This document shows, piece after piece, positions 11,901 through 21,789 of a stretch of 64,000 nt of DNA. Under the pieces are notes generated by a model, which made no database searches, was not told where the DNA came from, and saw only the letters and a list, made by a program, of their open reading frames with translations. The DNA lies in assembly GCA_918026815.1 (NCBI GenBank), contig CAKJVC010000003.1:1-64000 (forward strand). The letters are read 5' to 3'. Within the stretch, counting starts at the first letter, position 1. Each line of letters starts with the position of its first letter. This DNA comes from Chalara sp. BL73. Taxonomy: Eukaryota; Ascomycota; Leotiomycetes; Helotiales. The position numbers and the translations under genes were made by a program.

Positions 11901-12041
11901 GAGGCGTTTAGGTATGTGCACAGACTACGACAGGGAGTAAATAGGGACAGTCATGCTTTGAAGGTCGCACGGTTGGCTGGCATGCCTGAGGCAGCGATCA
12001 GCGTTGCTAAGAAGTTTATAAAGAGTGAGGACAGTGTATGA
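8946..12041 (+). CDS. MSH1: Mitochondrial DNA mismatch repair protein MutS homologue 1
   Basis: ATPase that binds mismatches in mitochondrial DNA. Three exons (8946-9470, 9541-10321, 10369-12041) give 992 aa. The N-terminus is rich in Arg and Ser with few acidic residues, as expected for a mitochondrial presequence. The mismatch-recognition domain shows RVGGFYELYFEHA (the F-x-E motif of MutS domain I) near residue 140. The core and lever domains follow, with a charged lysine-rich insertion (KTSKKKKPTG) near residue 590. The ATPase domain near residue 795-900 shows GPNMAGKSTFLRQNA (Walker A), DQSTFMVEM, VIMDEIGRGTTPQDG (Walker B/signature) and LFATHFHDL. Intron 2 is only 47 nt, and removing it joins LLGSWL to TSPSTSIHVINSRLD, the conserved junction. 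The sequence is complete and appears functional. Confidence 0.93.
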
Positions 12042-12498
12042 TGTGGTCGGGAATGGGCCTGGTACGCCTCCATACGGAGAGTGTGCTTGAATGTAAGATA
12101 TATCACGGGAACACGGAGTTCGTAGAAGGCGCGAATCTGTATTTGTATATTAGCGAGATGTTCCCGACTCAAGATTCTGTATGTATAAAATATAAGATGA
12201 GCGGTCAGGAAAAAATTAGAGTTGTTGTTTTTTTGGTCTTCAGGGTGTTTGTGGCACCGATCAGGGTTAAAAAGCTTTGATTTGTTCATCACTCGCTCAG
12301 ACATGATATGTATGAAAAGGAGTACTGACCTATTAGATGCAAAATACTGGCAGCTCGTTAGCTGCTCACTGTCACGTTCACATGATCGTATTTGCTGAGA
12401 ATTGTTGTTTGTTGAGGATCCATTAGAGTATCTGCAAATGCGCTCTATGTTCCTTCATTCCTTCGCACCATATCTCAATGATATTACGCAAGGCCGGC
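12042..12498. other. Convergent spacer MSH1 / RPP0
   Basis: Tail-to-tail spacer of about 0.46 kb holding the 3' untranslated regions of both genes. AT-rich, with no coding content seen. Confidence 0.6.
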
Positions 12499-13488
12499 TT
12501 AGTCGAACAAGCCTCCGAAGCCCTCATCACCAGACTCCTCAGCCTCAGACTCATCTTTCTTCTCCTCGGCCTTGGTCTCGGTAGCGGCAGCGGTCGTAGA
12601 GGCAGCTGGGGCGGCACTAGCATACGCGTCTGGGTTGGCGATGCGGTCCTTGAGCTCCTCGATCTCGGGCCAGCTGTACTCGGTGCTGATAGCGACAGCA
12701 AGAACCTTCTTGTAGCTATTGACAACGGAGTGGATGACAGATGGGAGGGTTGGGAAGTTGGCGGCCAAGGAAATGGCGGCGATGGTGGCGATGGCGCTGC
12801 CGAATGCCTTGAGCAGTTGGGCCTCCTCAATATCCAAGACGGAGGGAGGGAAGGTGTTGCCCTGGTCGTAGACTTGGGTAATGCCCATTCCGTAGGTGAA
12901 GGGAGAGATGTTGAGCATGTTCAGCAAGGTAGCCTCGGAGGCTCCGACCTTGTTGCCAGCCTCGACAATCTTCAAGTCGGCAGTAATTTCAATGGTACCA
13001 CGAGCGATCTTGGTGGGAACACCGAGGGCCTGGAAGAAAGAGGTCTTTCCAGGTTCCATACCAGTGTTGCCAGCTGGGACAATAACATCGGCAGGGGCGA
13101 CGGCCCCGGCACGAGCTGGCGCAGCAACCTTGTTGGCGAGAATTTTGTCACGGATGGTCTTGAGGTCGCCATTTGTGAAAACGAATCCGACGTTGCCCTT
13201 AACGTATGGGAGGAGGCGCTCGTACTCAGGGGTGTCCGTGATAAAGCCCTTGACTGCTCGACGAACCTGCTTTTATCAGCCTTGCGCAATTTGTACAATC
13301 TGCGAACGACGAACCATGGTGTTCTTTCCCATCAAAACAACACCCTCACCACGGAGGGCCTGTCTGATCTCGTGCATCTGCTGGGAGCTGACATTGTCAA
13401 CACCGACGATGAAGATGGACTTGTATTCTTCGAGGAGGCCCTTGAGCTTATCGAAGTAGCCGGCCTTGTTTGCGGATCTGCCCCCCAT
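12499..13488 (-). CDS. RPP0: 60S acidic ribosomal protein P0 (uL10)
   Basis: Base of the ribosomal stalk, anchoring P1/P2 heterodimers and recruiting elongation factors. Two exons (13488-13315, 13266-12499) give 313 aa, the usual length. Visible blocks are [56 protein letters not shown] (across the intron), [48 protein letters not shown], a flexible Ala-rich hinge, and the acidic P-protein tail ending [12 protein letters not shown], in the canonical (M/L)GFGLFD style. The 48-nt intron has an unusual GTTCGT donor and in-frame stops; its removal restores the conserved [11 protein letters not shown] sequence exactly. The intron is bordered by 9-bp direct repeats (separate entry). It is head-to-head with TRM82. 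Confidence 0.95.
13259..13315 (-). repeat. 9-bp direct repeats flanking the RPP0 intron
   Basis: GGTTCGTCG (minus strand) occurs at 13315-13307 and again at 13267-13259, exactly 48 nt apart, equal to the intron length. The repeats span the donor and acceptor junctions, so the splice position can slide without changing the protein. This is the arrangement expected when an intron arises by insertion with target duplication or by a short tandem duplication. Confidence 0.85.
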
Positions 13489-13964
13489 ATCTACTACTTA
13501 GTTGTGCAGATAAGGATTTTTCAGGATCAGATTTTCGGTGGAATTGGTAGGGTTGTTCTCGTTCGTAGAGAGTTCGTTGAAATTGACGTTTCTCAAGATC
13601 GCGAAATTTCGAAGTTGGCTGTTGTGGGACCCACAAATTGGTAGTGTCTCGCTTAATTTGCCAAGATATCAAATCTTGGCAATATCATCGAGATTTTGTA
13701 CACAAGGTCCCTCTTCGTTGTATTCATTCTATATAGAAGTATCTAGATTTTCTGGATAATATTTGCTTAGAAGAAGAGTAGGACCCCTTTTGCGCTCAAT
13801 TCATAATATATTTGATCTTAATAAGGGATAAAACCTTAGCATCTTAAAGTTTGATACTTCAGACATCTTAGCAAATGAAATTTTATACTGATCAAGAATT
13901 AGGTCCTCACAACGTCACATTCTCTCAGGCAGTTGCCTTGTCCTTGGGAAATCAGCATATTAGT
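13489..13964. other. Divergent promoter region RPP0 / TRM82
   Basis: About 0.48 kb between two head-to-head translation-related genes. AT-rich, with several T/A runs; no specific factor site can be assigned. The TRM82 frame is open upstream to an ATG at 13875, so the boundary depends on the start chosen. Confidence 0.5.
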
Positions 13965-15645
13965 ATGTCAAAGCTAAGAATGCCATACCAATGCCTGAAA
14001 AAGTGCGGGGACATCCTCATAGCCGCAAGGGGTTCAAGCATCGACTCTTTCAGTCTCAAAGATCACTCGCTACTCTCAACCTGGAGATGTCCTTCTACCC
14101 AATCTTCCAAGAACCTTGAGCCGGTAAAAGATACTCCTGCTCCTGTGAGTCAAGATTCTTCAGCATCAGTAGAGATAGTCACAGAGCAATCTACACCTCC
14201 AGCAAAAAGAAGAAAACTATCTACTTCAGGACCCGAGAAGCCAAATCAGCAGAACGGAAAACGGCAGAACAACAGGCTTGAATATGTTTCAAGCGGCCTT
14301 GAAGCCCCGGCAGTCATTGCTCTTGCTGTTACAAGGAACGGAAAACACGTGATTGCTGTCACTGGAGAGGATAAGAGCATCAGAGTCTTCGAGAATGCGT
14401 TTAAAGATTCTAAGCATCAGTTGATAGAGATCAGCCAACGGTAAGCGCAACCGACGTTAAAGAACTTTCCGTCAAAATAGAAGCTAACTCCATCAGTGCT
14501 ATGCCCAAACGTCCCTGTGCCGTGGCTATAACGCCGGATGACACAACCATAATAAGCGGCGATAAATTTGGCGACGTCTACTCCCTCCCCCTGATCCCCT
14601 CACCCCTCTCCTCCGCTTCCCCAGCACCATCTAAACCCTTCGTCCCCGCGGCCACCACCCTAACCGTGCATTCCCAGCGCAATCTCAAGGCGCTCGAGAA
14701 TCAGCAGCGCTCCGGAAACAAGATAGCCCCCAAGGAAGCGCCGACATTCGAACACACTCTCCTGCTGGGCCACGTAAGTATGCTTACCGATCTTCTGCTT
14801 ACGAGTGTTGAGGGGAGAGGGTATATCTTGACTGCAGATCGGGATGAGCATATCCGTGTCTCGAGGGGTGTGCCGCAGGCACATATTATTGAAGGTTTCT
14901 GTCTGGGCCATACCGAGTTCGTGAGTCGGATATGTGTTGTTGAGGGTCGGCCTGACGTGCTAGTGAGTGGCGGAGGAGATGATGAGTTGTTTGTTTGGGA
15001 GTGGGTGCAAGGAAAGCTGGTTAGTAAGGCGGACCTGAATGGACACGTAGAGGTTGTGTATGCAGAGAAGGGCAAGGCAGATGGGGAGGGAGCTGTAGAA
15101 GGGTTGAAGATTGCGGTATCGAATATTTTGAGCGTGAGGATCGGAGAGGATGATTTGGTAATTGTTACGTGTGAAGGGTGCGTTTCTATACCTCCCACGC
15201 TTTGTGGAAGATGAGCTAATTTATAAACAGTGTACCAGCAGTCTTCACCTTCCTCCTCACCCCATCCAATACCCTAGAGCATATACATCGTCTACAGCTC
15301 CCAAGAAACGCCCTCGCAATTTCCATTGCAGACAACAACACACTCGTTGTAGCAATCGACACCATCCACGAGCCCTTCTTCACCAAAGTCCGACGACCGA
15401 CCTCCGTAGAGCGTAGCGGTGGGGAAACTAATGTCACCGAAGCAGCGGCTGAGCCTCTGAAACCCCTTCAAGCTTTCGCATTTGAAGAGCAACGCTGGGT
15501 TCCATCGTCCTCATTTGAGATCGTAGAGCAGGTTGAGGACGACGTTGATGGTACGGACAAAGGTATGTTAGGAAAGCTTGGGAATCTGTTGTATAGTCTA
15601 GATAATTTGAGGAAGCGCGATGGTGATAGTCGGGATGAGGAGTGA
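13965..15645 (+). CDS. TRM82: tRNA (guanine-N7) methyltransferase non-catalytic subunit, WD40 (Trm82/WDR4)
   Basis: Partner of Trm8 for m7G46 formation in tRNA. Three exons (13965-14440, about 14497-15177, 15231-15645) give 523 aa. The start at MSKLRMPYQCLKKCGD was chosen because family members begin just before PYQC; in-frame ATGs at 13875 and 13980 are alternatives. WD-type blades are visible as AARGSSIDSFSLKDHSLL, VTGEDKSIRVFE, AVAITPDDTTIISGDKFGDVY, GHVSMLTDLLLT followed by ILTADRDEHIRVSR, and GHTEFVSRICVV with VSGGGDDELFVWEW. A basic PPAKRRKLSTS segment near residue 85 resembles a nuclear localisation signal and lies in a low-complexity insertion. The C-terminal MLGKLGNLLYSLDNLRKRD block is typical of fungal Trm82. 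Head-to-head with RPP0. Confidence 0.88.
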
Positions 15646-15808
15646 AGAGGTGACAGCAAGGAACTTATTACGCGCTACAATCAACGTATCGCTGTGACTG
15701 CGTCTAAATGGATAGTAGCGAGCCATGTTGATATCAAAGTTATTATTATTTTCATGTATAATAATGTCTAAGCATATATTTCTAAACAGCGAATGCTGTT
15801 TTACATTA

Positions 15809-18232
15809 CTAGTCAATTGGCCCGCCTCGCAACCATCTGGTTCTATATAGTTCATTCTCCCGTTCCTGTCTTTCCAGCTCATCTTGCTGTGTTCTCCATG
15901 CTACAGTTACATTCCACACCTCTTCCGCAATCTTAGGTCCCTCTGCACGCCTAACAAACTTGATCAGCCAGGCAAGCCTTTGCTGCTTGAGTTTTGCCTT
16001 CATATTAGTGGGCTTTGCCGGGTTGTTGATATCCCTCGCAATTACAGCATGAACCATAGCTCTCGAAATAGCGGGGCGGATGGGTGACCGCCTGAACGCT
16101 AGATGTCTATATACCTGATGGACATTGGCAAATGCTACTCGTGGCTCCCTACACTCAGCATGTGCGAAAGCCAGTGCAATTCTCTCCCAGAACTCCGTTT
16201 CCGGCCTACCCATTATCCTCCGCACCATAGTAACCTTTTTCCATCGTCGGCGGATAAAATTGTCCTCAGGGCGTGTATTGATATTATACCACGGAACACG
16301 GAGCACATCGTTCCAGATCCGTAAGGTACCGATTATTTTAGAGTCGATAAGAGCTACGACGAATGTTTCAAGCTGTCTAGCGTCCAAAAAGCAAGGATTC
16401 CCGCTAGCGTCTGGCAGAATCATCTTACGCGATAATGCAAATATCCGATATGCCCATGTAAGGTTGTGAGGCGTCATGCTCGTAACTAAATCTCTCAGCA
16501 GGGAAGCCTGGACTTTGTATCCTAATTGCTTAAGCCGCTCAATTATATGGTAAGCACTTCTATATTGACCGAGGTAGATGAGCATTTGAAGAAGGCTATC
16601 TAGGCAAGCCTCACTCTGTGATGTATATTTGTGCAGAGAGAGAATCAAGTAGACGAACTTGTCTTTCTCGGGAAATTGGAGTCTAGTCTCAAATGAAATT
16701 CTAGCCTTTAATGCATCTGCTTTCCCTACAAGGCCTTGAGAAACCCAATGACTGAGGAATAGGTCAACTTTCTGATATTCATGAAAAGTGAAATGGTGGC
16801 CTTGGCGACGCTCCGAAGCTCGCATATTTTGCATGAAAATGTCTGTATCTACGCTAGTCATATGGGCGAGTACGGAGAGCCAGCTACTTGCTAGCAGGTT
16901 GAACTGTTCCTGCTTTCCAGAGTTTGTGGCTTTGGGCTGTCTTTCAAGGTGCTGTACAATGAGTGAATCCGTGGGATCTAATTGGTTGAGACAATTCGAT
17001 ATCAGGGGTAACAGCTGATCCTGAGGTATAACCTGCAAAGTTTCGGCGAGCTCCCTGGCAATATTCTTCTTTGGAGAATAAACGATTTCGCACTTGGTCA
17101 GAGCGGATCCTGCAGCAGATACGGCAGTTTGAGCCTCAGCTAAAGCTATGCGGAAATATGAAACTTTATCCTCAGAAGATCTCCTTTCTTCTGGGTCCAT
17201 TTTGGTGACCATCAAACTCTCCAAAATATTAAGCTTCTGCTCTGACTCTTCCAGGCACAACTGTAATTGTTGCCAACTATGATGTCGCTCCTTAGAGTGG
17301 CTTGGCCAATGCTTTACGCAGGCCCTCATCCATTTTTGCAATAGAAGCTTTATACCAGGTTCCATTTCCTGGAGCTGAGTGGCTGTAGCTGAACGAAGTA
17401 CTAAGCGAGCTAGTTGGCGGACATCTGACTTGAGATGAAGGCACGATATATGCATGACCAACGCATTGATGAAGCTGCTGGGCATGTCGGCGAGCGTGAA
17501 AACTTTGCTTTCCGTCATGCCTTTAACAATCGTGGTATATAACATGAGACATGATTGGTCGCTTGCCATTTTTAGTTTGCTCCAAGTAATTTTGTCGTCC
17601 CGTCTCAGCTCCGTTGTGAATCGATATAGCATAGCCGATATTTCTTTCCTCGGTACTTGTCCAAGAAGAAGCCCTTGCTCGAGTTCAGACAACAATTTTC
17701 TATATCGTTGGCGTAAAGTTCGTGTTGAATTAGCTTCTCTTCCGTGGACGTCCATCAATGGTTGATACTTCCGGAAAACTGCCGGGAATTTACGCAGTTC
17801 GAGTACTAGAGAAGACGGTTCATGCTTTGGTGACAAATTTTCGACCTTAACATCCTCCTCTTTTGTGACCTGCAAATTCAAGAACAATTCCGCGATGGGA
17901 TTCAGCTTGGGCTTTGCTGCTCTCTCTTGCAGGGTAGCGGGCGGCTGCCACGTCCAGTTCGTCCTGTCGACATCTCTAAACAGCATGTATCCAGGCATAG
18001 GCGGTGGATTGTATGCATATTGGGAGAGGTGCGTCATGCGCCGTCTATCCATTCTCCGACGGAACTCCATAGGACCAGGTACACAGCTCCCATATCGTTT
18101 CGCAGTCCTTGAGACGTTATAGAAGTTTTGAAAAGCATCTTGCAAGCCATCATCGGAAATCCATACCGAATCTAGAGGGGCATTTGACCGGCGCTGTAGG
18201 GCTCGACAGCTGCCCGTTGGTCGTAGGGGCAT
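15809..18232 (-). CDS. Uncharacterised 807-aa helical protein, PPR-like
   Basis: A single uninterrupted exon of 807 aa, unusual among the intron-rich neighbours. The N-terminus (MPLRPTGSCRALQRRSNAP) is basic and free of acidic residues, compatible with mitochondrial import. A WTWQPPATLQERAA block lies near residue 90. The rest is predicted by eye as helix pairs; around residues 540-610 the pattern CLDSLLQMLIYLGQYRSAY / IIERLKQLGYKVQASLL recalls pentatricopeptide-type helical hairpins. The C-terminus is charged (ELERQERENELYRTRWLR). I do not recognise an orthologue with known function. A mitochondrial RNA-related role would fit a PPR-like, presequence-bearing protein but is inference. It is divergent from HEM12 and convergent with TRM82. 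Confidence 0.8.
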   Translation of the reverse strand: MPLRPTGSCRALQRRSNAPLDSVWISDDGLQDAFQNFYNVSRTAKRYGSCVPGPMEFRRRMDRRRMTHLSQYAYNPPPMPGYMLFRDVDRTNWTWQPPATLQERAAKPKLNPIAELFLNLQVTKEEDVKVENLSPKHEPSSLVLELRKFPAVFRKYQPLMDVHGREANSTRTLRQRYRKLLSELEQGLLLGQVPRKEISAMLYRFTTELRRDDKITWSKLKMASDQSCLMLYTTIVKGMTESKVFTLADMPSSFINALVMHISCLHLKSDVRQLARLVLRSATATQLQEMEPGIKLLLQKWMRACVKHWPSHSKERHHSWQQLQLCLEESEQKLNILESLMVTKMDPEERRSSEDKVSYFRIALAEAQTAVSAAGSALTKCEIVYSPKKNIARELAETLQVIPQDQLLPLISNCLNQLDPTDSLIVQHLERQPKATNSGKQEQFNLLASSWLSVLAHMTSVDTDIFMQNMRASERRQGHHFTFHEYQKVDLFLSHWVSQGLVGKADALKARISFETRLQFPEKDKFVYLILSLHKYTSQSEACLDSLLQMLIYLGQYRSAYHIIERLKQLGYKVQASLLRDLVTSMTPHNLTWAYRIFALSRKMILPDASGNPCFLDARQLETFVVALIDSKIIGTLRIWNDVLRVPWYNINTRPEDNFIRRRWKKVTMVRRIMGRPETEFWERIALAFAHAECREPRVAFANVHQVYRHLAFRRSPIRPAISRAMVHAVIARDINNPAKPTNMKAKLKQQRLAWLIKFVRRAEGPKIAEEVWNVTVAWRTQQDELERQERENELYRTRWLRGGPID

Positions 18233-18533
18233 GAATGCTCAATGTTGGAGAAGCATCAAGCGTCCGTTAGAAAGAACTATTGATTTATTTCTCAAGATAT
18301 AAAATCCGAGCTCCATAACAGTCAATGGAGAAGGTGCGACGTCAATTGAAGCTTGCAAAGATGTCTCCCATCAATTCGCGAAGGTTGAAATGTTATTATA
18401 CAGCCTTAGGAATAAGGCATGATTAGCACAAGAAAGGTTAAGTACGGTAGGGGTATGTCTTTACATACTGCATGGTGGGGTTTTTGAGCTTTGGAAAGCT
18501 TGACCTCACCATAAACAAAACTCGGGTTTGAAA
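18233..18533. promoter_or_regulatory. Divergent promoter region, PPR-like gene / HEM12
   Basis: Only about 300 bp separate the two start codons, so regulatory sequence is likely shared. It contains AT-rich blocks and no site I can name with confidence. Confidence 0.45.
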
Positions 18534-19826
18534 ATGTCGCACAACTTCGAACCTTTACAAAATGATTTGATTATCAGAACGGCATGGGGTATGATTTTTG
18601 TGTTCCAGGCTGGCACGCAATTGCTAATTCCGGCAGGCCAAAAAGTAGAAAGAACACCAATGTGGGTTATGCGTCAGGGTATGGTCTATATTCGTCGGTT
18701 CTTCAGTGTCGACTGACACGAGAACAGCTGGAAGATATCTGCCAGAATATCATGAGGCGAAGGGCGATAACGACTTCTTTACGTGCTGTCGTTCTCCAGA
18801 GATAGCGTCAACATTGACCTTGCAACCAATCGATCGTTTCGCAGGCTTGGTAGATGCAGCTATCATCTTCTCTGATATTTTGGTCATTCCCCAGGCCTTA
18901 GGAATGACTGTGGAGATGGTGGACAAGAAAGGCCCTCATTTTCCTGAACCTCTGAAGTCTCCGGATGACGGCCAATACGAGAGGGTCCTTAACAAAGAGG
19001 TTGACGTTGCGGCAGAGCTGGATTATGTTTATAAGGCTATTACCTTGACGAGGCACAAGCTGAAGGGACGCGTTCCACTATTTGGCTTCTGCGGAGCTCC
19101 ATGGACGCTTCTGTGCTATATGGTAGAAGGTGGAGGAAGCAAGCTTTTTGTACAGACCAAGACCTGGATTTACAAATACTCAGAAGCCAGTAAAAAGCTT
19201 CTGCAAAAAATTGCGGAAGTTTGTGTGGAGTATCTAGCGCTACAAGTCCAAGCCGGAGCACAGGTATGTCTGACGAAACGTCACTAGTAAGTAAGCTAAC
19301 GCTTTGGCTAGCTGGTCCAGGTATTTGATTCATGGGCAGCAGAGCTATCGCCATCTTCGTTCAAAGAATTTTCCCAGCCATATCTTGCATACATTTCAGA
19401 GAACTTGCCGAAACGCCTGAAGGAGTTAAACTTAGAGCTAGTTCCAATGGTAGTTTTCGCAAAAGGTGCCTGGTACGCATTAGATTCTCTTTGTAATCTA
19501 GGATATCAAGTTGTTGGCCTAGATTGGTTACAAGATCCTGCCGAGGCGGTCAAGATTCGCGGAAGTCGGCCTATTGTATTTCAAGGAAATGCTGATCCAG
19601 GAGTATTGTACGGCAACAAAGAAGCAATCACAGATGTAGTGGAAAAGATGGTAGCGGGTTTTGGTGGCGGAAAGCAAGGCTGGATTGCGAATCTCGGTCA
19701 TGGTACGTCTCTACTAAGAATCGTGCTTTGCAAGCTAACAAATCTCTGCTAGGTATTACGCCATTTGTCAAACCAGATGACCTGAAATTCTATTTTGAGG
19801 AACTGCACCGTGTAGCAGGTAGTTAA
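18534..19826 (+). CDS. HEM12: Uroporphyrinogen decarboxylase
   Basis: Cytosolic enzyme of haem synthesis that converts uroporphyrinogen III to coproporphyrinogen III. Five exons (18534-18588, 18637-18678, 18728-19263, 19312-19702, 19753-19826) give 365 aa, the family length. Exon 2 is only 42 nt and encodes [13 protein letters not shown], part of the substrate-site signature; the signature continues in exon 3 as [13 protein letters not shown]. Other motifs are [40 protein letters not shown] with the catalytic Asp, [40 protein letters not shown] and [10 protein letters not shown], ending [15 protein letters not shown]. All introns are 48-50 nt. The gene appears intact. Confidence 0.95.
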
Positions 19827-19877
19827 TGTAGAATATGAGACAAAAATTTGGGTGCTCAGCTTTGCCCTACAAAATAT

Positions 19878-20801
19878 CTACTTGTACTCTTTTGAATAAA
19901 CTCGCTCCTCCTCACCGATGTCCTCGTTCCTATCCTATTTCAGCGTTGAAGCTCGTGTGAAACTAGAGTCTTTTACTTACCAGATCCCAGGCTTCTCCTT
20001 GATGAATCGCTCCATAAGATCCTGGCAGTCTTTGTTTTCCATTACCACAACCTTGATCCCCCGCTGCTTCAGATATGCCTCACCCTGGAGATATGCGGTC
20101 AGCCGCGGATGGTAATAAAGCATTTCCCAATCCGAAGATAGACAACCATGTTCAGCACTTACTCCAAGGAATGTCTTATTCTCTCCTATCACTACCCTCG
20201 AGATGCCATATAGAATGCATGCTATCACCACTATTGTCAGTACACCTCTAGCTGGGAGTAGCATCTGTCATTGCCTTACCTCCAGTACTATAGAAGGAAG
20301 CTGTTTCAGTAAGCTGGAAAAGACAGAAACTATGAGAAATCATACCACATATCACATGGCGAGAGCGTGGTGAACATGGTTGCGCCTTTGTAGGCAGACG
20401 CCGGGAGCCGGCCTGAATTCTCGAGGGCTGCGGTTTCGCCCTTCACACATCAGCCATGGACGGCATAAAGGAGCGGTATAGCGGTATGGCATCTCTGGCC
20501 TAGTCCGAGTTGCTCAAGTCAAGAGCCAGGGGACTGATTCAGTCCATTGGTTCATTAAACTCGGGTGTTGTTGTGGAAAGAGACTCACATGATGTATAGC
20601 AGAACCTTTCTGCACCCTCATATTGTGGCCTCTCCCAAGCAGCTTACCATCTCTGGAAACCAAGGCTGCTCCTATCTGAGCATATATTAACTTAATTGAA
20701 TGTATTCGAGGACGAAGGTGGGGTCATACAGGAACCCCGCCTTCCTCATATCCAATCTTTGCTTCTTCAAGTGCGATTGCAAATGCTTCTTGATCATCCA
20801 T
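19878..20801 (-). CDS. FCY1: Cytosine deaminase
   Basis: Zinc-dependent conversion of cytosine to uracil in pyrimidine salvage; the family converts 5-fluorocytosine to 5-fluorouracil. Seven exons (20801-20730, 20675-20589, 20440-20346, 20287-20280, 20221-20163, 20084-19981, 19929-19878) give 158 aa, the same length as the yeast enzyme. Exon 1 encodes MDDQEAFAIALEEAKIGYEE. HHGETAALENSGRL carries the zinc-binding His and catalytic Glu (HGE). TTLSPCDMCTG carries the zinc-binding cysteines (PCDMC). LYGISRVVIGENKTFLG and WNEDIGEEE at the C-terminus complete the fold. Exon 4 is just 8 nt (TACTGGAG) and completes the second Cys of PCDMC plus the following Thr-Gly. Without the last intron the protein would stop at PGIW and lose the conserved NEDIGE tail. 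Confidence 0.93.
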
Positions 20802-21789
20802 GTTAAATCATCAAGGAAGCATAGAGTCCGGAGAGAAATACCAATAGATTGAGTGCTCTAGGTCATGCCTCCAATGACACACTTCCCTCCCACTTATCTT
20901 CTTCCCCTCTGCTGTACCCTCCTCTCGTCTTCCCCATTGTATTTGATTTCCTTGTTATCGAGCAGAGAAAGATGATTGGTCACTAACGCGAAGAACTAGA
21001 CGGGCTCATGCCTTGCATAACAATCCAATCACGTACCCCTACCATGTAAACTTGAAATAGAACTTCCATCGATTCGAATGGTTAAAGAAAGAGCAATACA
21101 GACATAGAGAAGATAGATATTTAGACTTATATCATGTTAATCCGCTGTTGTTACTCGTAGGGTCTTCTTTTCCTGGATCGGTGATTCAACGTGGGAAGCA
21201 AAATTCACGCTTGCAGCAACCGTTTGTGGCGAGGAGGCTGGCGGCCGATTAGAAGATTCCACGGCCTTCCAACGATCCAACTTTTACGATTATCACTTCC
21301 GATTCGAAACCTCACCTTCAAATACTTTGCAAACCCCATCGCAACCACAATCAAACAATTACCCTGAAACTCCAAGATCTCAGAACACCTTCCATCACCC
21401 CACCAACAACTCCCTTGAAGGAAAATCAATCCGTTAGGGACAAGGCTCGCGGAAACAGAAGCATAAAGAGCCGAGAACTTTTCTCGCGATTGCGAAAAAG
21501 CCCCTGCTAGATTCTCAGCCTCATCAAACAGGTAAGTTTCCATCCTGCGCTGCCTCGCCCACACAACTCGCCATTACGCCAACTTCGTCTCTCATTCATA
21601 GCAAGCTGTTGGCGTCTCATCTGAGGTGTAACGAATCAAGAGATCGCCTTCTAACAATTTGGCAATCAGGTTGCTAGCCTCCTCTCAACATTGCTCACCC
21701 TTACGACTTCGAACAAATACTCGACTAACCGCAGCGTACGACGATACCAAGAGCGGAAATCCATTTAATAGATATACAAATACAAAATT
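20802..21789. other. Divergent intergenic region FCY1 / DnaJ, with CCAAT and HSE-like sites
   Basis: About 1 kb between divergent genes. A CCAATCAC (21025-21032) matches the CCAAT-binding complex core. AGAAGATTCC (21251-21260) is an inverted GAA/TTC pair like a heat-shock element, followed by another TTC unit in ACGGCCTTCC, which would suit a chaperone gene. The later part (about 21400-21789) is CT-rich in places and probably 5' untranslated. An open minus frame over 21205-21564 has no recognisable protein content. Confidence 0.4.

Noticed and set aside
12478..13644. A 388-codon open frame on the plus strand across RPP0.
   Set aside because: It is the antisense shadow of the highly conserved RPP0 coding sequence and has no family resemblance.
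21205..21564. A 119-codon minus-strand frame upstream of the DnaJ gene.
   Set aside because: No family resemblance, and it lies in the probable DnaJ leader and promoter.
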